49,776 nt of DNA, taken from contig SVAN01000007.1 of assembly GCA_015059375.1 (NCBI GenBank), positions 1-49,776 on the forward strand, in the 5' to 3' direction. Below are positions 41,559-48,486 of this stretch, one piece after another. The translations under genes were made by a program, and so were the position numbers. A model generated the notes under the pieces. The model was not told where the DNA came from, did not search any database, and was given only the letters and a program-made list of their open reading frames with translations. Positions within the stretch are counted from its first letter, which is position 1, and the number at the start of each line of letters is the position of its first letter. The DNA is from Bacillota bacterium. Lineage in GTDB: Bacteria > Bacillota_I > Bacilli_A > RF39 > UBA660.

Positions 41559-42509
41559 CTATCTAATTGCTATTGTATAAGGGTTATCTTCACTTCCTGT
41601 ACCACCGACATATAATACATTTTCTTTTAAGTAAACAACTGGTCTAACCGCTAATGAAGTAGTTATTAAAGTAGTTCCCAAATTCCCAGATGCGGTTATT
41701 ATATTCATTGACGATGCGGCTGCAGACGGCGTAATTGTCCATTCTGATACATAATTAGTAAGCCAGTTATATGGTAAACAATCCCCATAGCTATAAAGAT
41801 AATTTGAACTTCTCGAGCAAGCACTAGCTAAAGAGGCAAAGCCATAATCGCTGGGATACATTAGGCCAACATTAGCAATATCACTTAGCCCGCTTTGTTC
41901 ATAATTGTATTGATTAATAAGACCACTATCATAATAATTGTTATGCGTTCCTTTTTTCCAATATACTGGTTCAATCATATCCCGACTTTGAAGTGTCAGT
42001 CTTGATGAATAATAAGTATTATTTAAATAGTTTTTAAGTAAAGATGCGCCATAATCGTTTACCGTATTATCAAATGGTAAAGTTAGATTATTGGCATTAA
42101 CACCAGAAATTGGGAGTGGCTCGGAGCGAATTATTTTAACTAATTTTTTACCGGTAATAGAATGAACACTGTCATTAAATACGCCAATAATCCGCCATTT
42201 TTCATTATTAAATACTACGTAGTTGTTAGCATTTTTGCCTTGATAACGAATTCCATATTCATCTACTACTTTCCATGCGGTTTGGCTTGAAGTCCGATCC
42301 ACAAGCGAAGTTAAATGTTCATATAAGAAATCACTACTTGCATAAGGATCATAGATTTCCGTATTTTTTTGTTTAATATCATTCTTATAAATTGTAAAAT
42401 TAAAGCGATTATTTATATATGTTGTCATCACTAATAAGAGCAATAACATAATAACAATGAAAAACGAATAAATAATCGAAATTGAAATAAACCCATTTTT
42501 CTTTATCAT
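41559..42509 (-). CDS. Pilin-like anchored protein with the surface domain shared with 48487-49722
   Basis: The N-terminus MIKKNGFISISIIYSFF has the pilin-like G|F cleavage context and a hydrophobic helix, but Ser replaces the conserved Glu at +5. The body is a domain also present in the gene at 48487-49722: RYQGKNANNYV (versus RYEGKDPDNYVWYN), WRIIGVFND (versus WRIIGVFDG), YPSDYGFA (versus YLSDYGYA) and the final RPVVYLKENV...GSEDNPY (versus RPVLYLEANV...GSAENPY). ATG at 42509 overlaps the preceding pilin gene's TGA (ATGA), showing translational coupling. Its function is unknown; a pilus-associated display of this domain is plausible. Confidence 0.75.
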   Translation of the reverse strand: MIKKNGFISISIIYSFFIVIMLLLLLVMTTYINNRFNFTIYKNDIKQKNTEIYDPYASSDFLYEHLTSLVDRTSSQTAWKVVDEYGIRYQGKNANNYVVFNNEKWRIIGVFNDSVHSITGKKLVKIIRSEPLPISGVNANNLTLPFDNTVNDYGASLLKNYLNNTYYSSRLTLQSRDMIEPVYWKKGTHNNYYDSGLINQYNYEQSGLSDIANVGLMYPSDYGFASLASACSRSSNYLYSYGDCLPYNWLTNYVSEWTITPSAAASSMNIITASGNLGTTLITTSLAVRPVVYLKENVLYVGGTGSEDNPYTIAIR

Positions 42510-43264
42510 AAATACACCCACGATAAGTAATACGCATTTTCGCACGCCATATTAAAATTGATTTTATCATCTGCATTATATTGTCTCATTTTATCTTCAT
42601 CAGTTCCAGTAGTATAATGGTTTCTTACTTTTTCTAATATACACTCAGAATATTTCCCTTTACCAACTTGAATAACGTTATTACTATCAACTGCAACATC
42701 ACCATTTTTAGCTTCATAAATAAGAGATATTAAAATTCCTTCATGATTTTTATATTTCCCGCCTGTATTGGGTACATCTAATGTCAAAATATAGTCTTGT
42801 AAATAACTAAAACCGTGGGCATTAGCAAATCTCAAAGTTGTTTTGCACTTTTGATCAGGAGTCCTTTCTCCAGTTTTAATGCAATTTTTTAACGTTTCAA
42901 TATCAGAAATTTTAAGATAAACCAATCGATAAAATTTATATAAATCTTGGGCGGCACTAATTAACGAATTGTCTTTGTAAATATCACTTTCAATATTAAA
43001 AACATAAATATACATTCTTTCGTTTACAGGAGCTAGATTCATTTTATAATCAATCGCATTATTAAATTTAGAATAATCTAAAGTTAAATCTAAAACATCG
43101 CGAATATGTTGAGTTTTATATACATAAGCAATATCATCATGATAAAGCCGGCGTTGCTCTGTTATAACAACACTGCTATATGACGAATAAAGAAAAACTA
43201 AAGTTGTCATTAAAATAACAACAGTAATGATTGTTTCTATAAATATAAATCCCTTATTATTCAT
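42506..43264 (-). CDS. Type IV pilin-like (pseudopilin) protein
   Basis: A 252-aa prepilin-like protein: MNNKG, then FIFIETIITVVILMTTLVF, with Glu at +5. The external domain is mostly helical with four cysteines (CIKTGERTPDQKC and two later). It heads the three-gene pilin-like set, from an extended -10 promoter. Its size suggests a minor pilin or pseudopilin rather than the main subunit. No pilus ATPase (PilB/PilT) or PilC gene is present here. Confidence 0.82.
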   Translation of the reverse strand: MNNKGFIFIETIITVVILMTTLVFLYSSYSSVVITEQRRLYHDDIAYVYKTQHIRDVLDLTLDYSKFNNAIDYKMNLAPVNERMYIYVFNIESDIYKDNSLISAAQDLYKFYRLVYLKISDIETLKNCIKTGERTPDQKCKTTLRFANAHGFSYLQDYILTLDVPNTGGKYKNHEGILISLIYEAKNGDVAVDSNNVIQVGKGKYSECILEKVRNHYTTGTDEDKMRQYNADDKINFNMACENAYYLSWVYL

Positions 43265-43282
43265 ACTCTCTACCTTATATAA

Positions 43283-43291
43283 ATTATAACA
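43283..43291 (-). promoter_or_regulatory. Extended -10 promoter of the pilin-like cluster
   Basis: On the minus strand TGTTATAAT lies 18 bp upstream of the first pilin-like ATG. Confidence 0.55.
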
Positions 43292-43302
43292 AAATTTATT
43301 TC

Positions 43303-43331
43303 AGAAAAAAAGTACCTTTAAAAGATACTTT
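43303..43331 (-). terminator. Terminator of the decayed gene
   Basis: On the minus strand AAAGTATC and GGTACTTT form a stem, with one G-U pair, followed by a T-run. It starts at the pseudogene's stop codon. Confidence 0.7.
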
Positions 43332-43550
43332 ATAAAGATAATTGGTATGGCGATGTCTGCGAACCATCGCCAGCATCAATAATTACATCGCCATTTAAAT
43401 ATAGCATTGGTCTTATAATAAATTCGTTGGTTAGTGACAAAATATGCAATACTCCACTTGAGTGTATAGAAAGCGCACTATGTAATAGTCAGAAATCGGA
43501 GATATTACCCATTCACTTTTATTAGCGTTGGCCAATAACCAATTATAGTT
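43330..43550 (-). pseudogene. Remnant of the surface-domain family (C-terminal fragment, frameshifted)
   Basis: On the minus strand one frame reads YNWLLANANKSEWVISPIS and then stops, while the adjacent frame continues SSGVLHILSLTNEF, IIRPMLYLNGDVIIDAGDGS and SPYQLSL before TAA. Together they rebuild the C-terminal part of the domain in the genes at 41559 and 48487 (compare YNWLTNYVSEWTITPS and RPVVYLKENV). A frameshift lies near 43485, and an in-frame TAG cuts off the upstream part. It kept its terminator. The remaining spacer to 43773 holds no gene apart from a hairpin at 43712. Confidence 0.8.
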
Positions 43551-43711
43551 TGCCTAAAGTTAAAAATAAAATTATCAATCCCCAATTTTATTCATTATCT
43601 TCCACCTCTTAGGTTTACACTTGTTTTATTTACCTATACTTAATTGCCCCCATACTATCAAAAAAATCCAGCCTTTTTTGTAAATTTACATCAATTTCAC
43701 TTACACATAAT

Positions 43712-43736
43712 AAAACTAGGATGGTATCCTAGTTTT
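43712..43736. terminator. 11-bp perfect hairpin, possible weak terminator
   Basis: AAAACTAGGAT and ATCCTAGTTTT pair around GGT. The T-runs are short on both strands. It may protect or terminate transcripts from either side. Confidence 0.5.
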
Positions 43737-43782
43737 AAGTACAAAAACAATTTTCTTACATAAAATATACCAGGTGATATAT

Positions 43783-43959
43783 ATGTGCCCTCCAAGAAGA
43801 CCTGGTTTTGCTGTTTTTTGTATTCTTATTTTATCAGTCTTAATCTTTTATCAATTAATCTTAACTTTATTTTTACCTTTTCGCTTTAATGTTTTTATTT
43901 TAATTGTCGAGATATGTTTATTATTCTTCTTCCTCTTTAAAATAGTATGGCCTTATTAA
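43783..43959 (+). CDS. Small two-helix membrane protein, unknown
   Basis: A 58-aa hydrophobic protein starting MCPPRRPGFAVF, with two membrane helices separated by LFLPFRFN. ATG at 43783 follows CCAGGTGAT at 6 nt. The in-frame GTG at 43774 is part of that ribosome site. It lies opposite the CotS-like gene end, overlapping it by 39 bp. No function is recognised; the coat-gene neighbourhood hints at sporulation only by position. Confidence 0.6.
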   Translation: MCPPRRPGFAVFCILILSVLIFYQLILTLFLPFRFNVFILIVEICLLFFFLFKIVWPY

Positions 43960-44814
43960 CTTTTCAGTTCCATAAATATAACTAATATTTTCTTTAACCA
44001 GTTTAGTATTATTAAATTCATTATCAGATAATTCAAAAATCATAGGAAGACTTATCAAAATAAAAAGCAATTTTTTTTCACTTTCCAAAAACTCAAAATG
44101 ATTAAAATATTTTTCTAAAAAAGTAGCAAAATCATGATTTAAATATTCTTTTTGATATAGATGAACAAAATCAATTATCGGCGTATCAATCTTATATTGA
44201 TCCCAACTAATTAAGGCACTTTTTTGTTGATTATAAATAAAATGCTCTAGCGCTAAATTGTTGTGGACGACAGCAACCCGAGCTTTTTCCTCATCTTTAA
44301 CTAGGTTATACCAAGCATCAATTTCTTCCTTACAAAAAGCTAAACTTTGCCTAACTTTATAATAATTTCGGGCAAATAAGTATTTACTCGGACTTACAAA
44401 TTCTTCTTTACAAATATTTAAAAAAAGACTTTCATAATATGATGATAAGTAACTAATATTACTATGGACGGCATCATATATTTCTTTAAAACCATCTAAA
44501 GAAGCTTTTTTATAATAGACAGTCTTATTATGCAACGAAGCTAAAAGAGCAGCCATTTCTTCAAGTTTTTGTTCCTCGGGAATCGCATCTTCTTCAATAT
44601 ACTCAAAAACATTTTCTTCGTTTCGATAATTATGTTTAATTTCAGGAAAACTATCAAAACCGCGATTATGCAGATAATTAAATAATGTAAATAAATCTTT
44701 ATTTTGTTTTTTAATGACAAATTTTCCCGATGAACTATCAACAATTGTCACATGATTATTAAGAGTATATCGATATGGTTTATAAATGCTTTTAAGAATA
44801 TCTAAGCTACTCAT
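43921..44814 (-). CDS. CotS-like spore coat kinase-fold protein
   Basis: A 297-aa protein of the CotS/aminoglycoside-phosphotransferase-like fold. The order is a lysine region (GKFVIKKQNKD), an LEEMAALLASLHN helix, a catalytic-loop equivalent VVHNNLALEHF (where active members have HGDLHxxN) and a second site SWDQYKIDTPIIDF. The Asp of the catalytic loop is replaced by Asn, so it may be catalytically weak or inactive. It overlaps the SpoVID-like gene by 8 bp. That pairing, as in Bacillus coat assembly, is strong support for a spore-coat role. Confidence 0.8.
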   Translation of the reverse strand: MSSLDILKSIYKPYRYTLNNHVTIVDSSSGKFVIKKQNKDLFTLFNYLHNRGFDSFPEIKHNYRNEENVFEYIEEDAIPEEQKLEEMAALLASLHNKTVYYKKASLDGFKEIYDAVHSNISYLSSYYESLFLNICKEEFVSPSKYLFARNYYKVRQSLAFCKEEIDAWYNLVKDEEKARVAVVHNNLALEHFIYNQQKSALISWDQYKIDTPIIDFVHLYQKEYLNHDFATFLEKYFNHFEFLESEKKLLFILISLPMIFELSDNEFNNTKLVKENISYIYGTEKLIRPYYFKEEEE

Positions 44815-45514
44815 TGATAATTGGAATAATTAATTTATCATTTTTTGTAAGATTACTTGTATCATTAATTTTTTCTAAATCATCTTTAGTTACTTTATAA
44901 GTTAAAGCTATACTTTCAAGGGTTTCAGTTTCTGAAACAATATGAATATGATATGTCATATAATCATTTTCCGTTTCAACTCCTGATACCATTTCGGGAC
45001 TTACTTCCTTTAAAGGCGGTAAACTGTCCTCTATTATTTCTGTTAGTTCATTTTCTAGAGAATCTGGTACCCGAGGTTCATTGTCCTTTTCTTTGTCTGA
45101 TTGTCGAACTTCCGGATTTTCCACTGGTTCTATTTTGGAAAGTTCAATTAAATCCATCGGATCTTCAACAAAATCTTCGGTAATAATCTCTTCGCGAATA
45201 TCATCCGCAGAAATAATATAATCAATCATTACCGTCATTTCATTGCCATCAATATCATAAGTAAAATTATCAATACTAAATTCCAAAGAATCTCTTTCAA
45301 TACGATTCGTAAGTTCTACATTAAACGGAATAGTAAATTTAAAATCGGAAGTATTGACGCTTAGCTCATGTTCCTTATAAGTTCCACTTACTAAAAAATT
45401 GCCCAGCACTTCCGAATCATTTTGGGTAATCTCATGTTCTAAAGAGATACTACAAATTTCTTTTACTGGGCAATTAAATTTCACTTTACTTTCAAAAGGT
45501 ATTATACAGTTCAT
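44807..45514 (-). CDS. SpoVID-like coat morphogenesis protein with LysM domain
   Basis: A 235-aa protein. The N-terminal 115 residues (MNCIIPFESKVKFNCPVKE and onward) form a beta-rich domain typical of SpoVID and related coat proteins. A Pro/Glu-rich linker (about 115-185) follows, and the C-terminal LysM domain reads HIVSETETLESIALTYKVTK with a final LIIPI. In Bacillus, SpoVID tethers the coat to the forespore. ATG at 45514 follows TAGGAGATG at normal spacing. It is the first gene of the SpoVID/CotS-like pair. Confidence 0.82.
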   Translation of the reverse strand: MNCIIPFESKVKFNCPVKEICSISLEHEITQNDSEVLGNFLVSGTYKEHELSVNTSDFKFTIPFNVELTNRIERDSLEFSIDNFTYDIDGNEMTVMIDYIISADDIREEIITEDFVEDPMDLIELSKIEPVENPEVRQSDKEKDNEPRVPDSLENELTEIIEDSLPPLKEVSPEMVSGVETENDYMTYHIHIVSETETLESIALTYKVTKDDLEKINDTSNLTKNDKLIIPIINE

Positions 45515-45565
45515 CTTATCATCTCCTATCAAAAGATATGATAAAACATTATTAATATGACTTTT

Positions 45566-46015
45566 TTAAAGATTCTTATCTTTCGAATCAATAATTATTG
45601 TAACAGGTCCGTCATTTGTAATGCTAAGTTTCATGTCAGCACCAAAAATTCCGGTAACACAAGGAACAATTTTATTGAATTTTTCATTAAACTCTTCATA
45701 TAATTTACTAGAAAGTTCGCCAGGCAACGCTCTAATATATGACGGTCTATTTCCCTTAGCGGTTTGGGCATATAAAGTAAATTGCGATATTGATAGAATA
45801 CTTCCTTGCACCTCAATTACGGACTTATTCATAACCCCGTTTTCATCATCAAAAATTCTTAAATTAGTAATTTTTTTGACAATATAATCGATATCTTCGG
45901 ATGTATCGCCTTCGGTAAAACAAGATAAAACGACCAAGCCGTGATTTATTTGATTATATATTTTGTCAGCAATTTCTACACTGCTTTCTTTACTTCTTTG
46001 AACTACTACTCTCAT
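45566..46015 (-). CDS. dtd: D-aminoacyl-tRNA deacylase
   Basis: DTD hydrolyses D-amino acids (and glycine) from tRNA. Its conserved SQFTLYA motif (about residues 77-83) and the C-terminal NDGPVT motif (about 132-137), which form the active-site pair, are both present. 149 aa is the usual length. Its start overlaps the rel stop by 4 bp (ATGA), continuing the comN-rel-dtd run. The rel-dtd order is common in Firmicutes. Confidence 0.96.
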   Translation of the reverse strand: MRVVVQRSKESSVEIADKIYNQINHGLVVLSCFTEGDTSEDIDYIVKKITNLRIFDDENGVMNKSVIEVQGSILSISQFTLYAQTAKGNRPSYIRALPGELSSKLYEEFNEKFNKIVPCVTGIFGADMKLSITNDGPVTIIIDSKDKNL

Positions 46016-48120
46016 TTTCGGTAAACTTCCTTTACATATCTTAATTTATTAATGTTTTTAATGACGTTTTCAATATCACTTGTATCTTTTACTTTAAGAT
46101 CAATTCGATACACATTTTCTTTTTGCATATCAATAGTAACAATACTTAAATTTTCCGTTGTAATAACCGCGATTAAATCAGATAATTTATTTTTATCACT
46201 CGATATTTTAACTATTATACTTGTAAAATATAAATTATCTCGATTTCCGGACCATGATACTTCAACCATGCGATTATTGTAAATAGATACATTCGCACAA
46301 TTTTTTCGATGAATAGCTATTCCATCATTTTTAGTAATAAAACCAACAATCTCATCATTTTTAACTGGATTACAACATCTAGCCAAATGGGTTAAAATTG
46401 ACACTTTATTATCTACTAAAATATCTGATTTATGATTAATATTTATATTACCACTTTTTTTAGTTACTAACGTATCTTCAGAATCTTCGTTTCCAATTAC
46501 ATAATTAATGACAAAGTTTGCAGTATATCTAAATGATCCAATAGATACATAGATATCATCTAAGTCCTTTAATTTTAAACCAGTACAAATTTTATCAATA
46601 TTTTCTGAAGATAAAATATCTGTAATGGATAATTTTCTTTTACGAAGTTCTTTTTCTAAAATTGTTTTGCCTTTTAAAATATATTGTTCTTTATCAATTT
46701 TTGAAAAATATGCTTTAATCTTATTTTTGGCTTGACTAGTTTTGACAATGTTAAGCCAATCTTTATTAGGTTTAGCATTAGGATTAGTCATAACTTTGAC
46801 AATATCATTTTCCTTTAATACGCTATTAATTGGTACCATTTGATCATTAACAATTGCTCCAACCATAGTGTCACCAACTTTTGAGTGAATCCTATATGCA
46901 AAATCAATTGGAGTTGATCCTTTAGGAAGTTCAACAACATCGCCTTTAGGCGTAAAAACATAAATTAAGTCAGATAAAATATCGCTATCGATTACTGATG
47001 TAAATTCCGTATCAGCACTATTTTCCGTATTTTCAATAATGCTACGATATAACTCAAGTTTTTGTTCCATCATGGTTTGAATCTTCTTCGCGCCTTTTTC
47101 TTTATATGACCAGTGTGATGCAATACCTTTTTCAGCAATTTCATCCATTTCATAGGTTCTTATTTGTACTTCATAAAGCCGTCCGCCTTCACCAAAGATA
47201 GTAGTATGAAGTGATTGATACATATTTTCTTTAGGAACAGCTATATAGTCTTTAAACCGATTTTGCATTGGGCGATATTTCGAATGAATTAACCCAATTA
47301 CAGCATAACAATCACTTTCTTTTTCTACAAAAACTCTTAAAGCTAAAATATCATAAATATTTTCCCATTTTTTGCCATTACTAAGTTTATTATAAATGCT
47401 ATAAACACTCTTAACGCGACCTTTGATTTCAAATTTAATATCATTGTCAATCAAAAGATGTGAAATACTATCTTTCATATCCTGAAGGTATTCATTTAAC
47501 TCCTCAACAGTGTCGTTTAGTTTTTCTAAAATATCATTGTATACTTCTGGTTTTAAATAAAATAAACATAGATTTTCTAGTTCACTTTTAATAGCATTAA
47601 TTCCTAAACGGTGAGCAATTGGCACTAAAACAGATAACGTTTCATTAGCTACCTTTTTTTGGTGTTCTTTAGAAAAACATTCCATCGTCCGCATATTATG
47701 AAGGCGATCTGCTAGTTTAATAAATAATACTCTTACATCTTCGCATAATCCAACCATTACTTTTCGTAAATAAATTGCACTATTTTCACTTTCATCAATC
47801 ATTTCTAAACGATTAATCTTTGCCACAGAATTAATGATAATATCCACGTCTTTACCAAAATTACTTTCAATAATATCGCTATCAAAGTCACTTGTGTCAG
47901 CACACTCGTGTAAAATGGCACTAATAATAGTCGTCACATCAACGTTTAGGCTTAACAAAATATTAGCTACCTCAAGGCAATGGGTTATTTCGCTTTCGCC
48001 ATTTTTTCTTTTTTTATCTTTTAATAATTCTGATGCCACATCATACGCTTTTTTTACAAGTGGAACATCACTGGGATTTTTAATTTTTGCAATAAATTTA
48101 TCTATTGTTATAATCAACAC
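46012..48120 (-). CDS. rel: Bifunctional-type (p)ppGpp synthetase Rel with altered hydrolase motif
   Basis: Rel makes and usually also degrades the alarmone (p)ppGpp. Order: HD hydrolase (about 20-190), synthetase (about 220-370; RVKSVYSIYNKL and YDILALRVFV are visible), TGS (about 400-460; ELPKGSTPIDFAYRIHS), a helical region, and a CC/zinc and ACT end (HLARCCNPV). In the HD part, H47 and LADRLHN (D138, N142) are kept, but the HDxxED motif reads HECADT (H71, E72, D75, T76). That predicts reduced or lost hydrolase. At 702 aa it is slightly short. It lies between comN and dtd. Confidence 0.94.
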   Translation of the reverse strand: MLIITIDKFIAKIKNPSDVPLVKKAYDVASELLKDKKRKNGESEITHCLEVANILLSLNVDVTTIISAILHECADTSDFDSDIIESNFGKDVDIIINSVAKINRLEMIDESENSAIYLRKVMVGLCEDVRVLFIKLADRLHNMRTMECFSKEHQKKVANETLSVLVPIAHRLGINAIKSELENLCLFYLKPEVYNDILEKLNDTVEELNEYLQDMKDSISHLLIDNDIKFEIKGRVKSVYSIYNKLSNGKKWENIYDILALRVFVEKESDCYAVIGLIHSKYRPMQNRFKDYIAVPKENMYQSLHTTIFGEGGRLYEVQIRTYEMDEIAEKGIASHWSYKEKGAKKIQTMMEQKLELYRSIIENTENSADTEFTSVIDSDILSDLIYVFTPKGDVVELPKGSTPIDFAYRIHSKVGDTMVGAIVNDQMVPINSVLKENDIVKVMTNPNAKPNKDWLNIVKTSQAKNKIKAYFSKIDKEQYILKGKTILEKELRKRKLSITDILSSENIDKICTGLKLKDLDDIYVSIGSFRYTANFVINYVIGNEDSEDTLVTKKSGNININHKSDILVDNKVSILTHLARCCNPVKNDEIVGFITKNDGIAIHRKNCANVSIYNNRMVEVSWSGNRDNLYFTSIIVKISSDKNKLSDLIAVITTENLSIVTIDMQKENVYRIDLKVKDTSDIENVIKNINKLRYVKEVYRK

Positions 48121-48125
48121 GTCCT

Positions 48126-48365
48126 TTATTTGGTTTTATTAATATAATCTTTTAATTTTACTTCATCAATTTTCATAATATCACTAACCATGTCATATAT
48201 ACTTAAATTTTTATTATCAATCCATACACTTTCTTTGAGAAAGTTCCATAAATCAATTTCTCGAACTTCGATTCCTTGGCGAAGCAATTCAACCTTACGC
48301 GTATTAAATGCTGGATATAATCTCGTATATAATTCATTTAATGATGAAAACTTAAATTCTTCCAT
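48126..48365 (-). CDS. ComN/YrzD-family post-transcriptional regulator
   Basis: A 79-aa helical protein matching the small post-transcriptional regulator family whose Bacillus member ComN acts on comE mRNA. VELLRQGIEVREIDLWNFLK and the IYDMVSDIM end are the recognisable part. ATG at 48365 is preferred, because the upstream TTG at 48386 lies only 2 bp after the -10 box. It starts the comN-rel-dtd operon; comN (yrzD) lies near rel in Bacillus too. Its mRNA targets here are unknown. Confidence 0.7.
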   Translation of the reverse strand: MEEFKFSSLNELYTRLYPAFNTRKVELLRQGIEVREIDLWNFLKESVWIDNKNLSIYDMVSDIMKIDEVKLKDYINKTK

Positions 48366-48388
48366 AAAATCTATCTTCTTCCTCAAAT

Positions 48389-48417
48389 ATTATACTAAAT
48401 TTTTATAAGTTATTCAA
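48389..48417 (-). promoter_or_regulatory. Promoter of the comN-rel-dtd operon
   Basis: On the minus strand TTGAAT (48412-48417), a 17-bp spacer and TATAAT (48389-48394). Confidence 0.75.
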
Positions 48418-48433
48418 ATATTTGTATTCATTT

Positions 48434-48453
48434 AAAAACCCCTGTAGGGGGTT
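48434..48453 (-). terminator. Terminator of the surface-protein gene
   Basis: On the minus strand ACCCCCT and AGGGGTT pair around AC and are followed by T residues, 34 bp after the stop codon. Confidence 0.75.
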
Positions 48454-48486
48454 AAATTATTTTAATCATTTGAACAATTGGTATTT

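Noticed and set aside
41559-42509. The pilin-like domain gene as a second DGR target
   Set aside because: Its C-terminal codons show the same AT-rich composition and T/A-ending codons as the rest of the genome. No A-depletion or GC jump is present.
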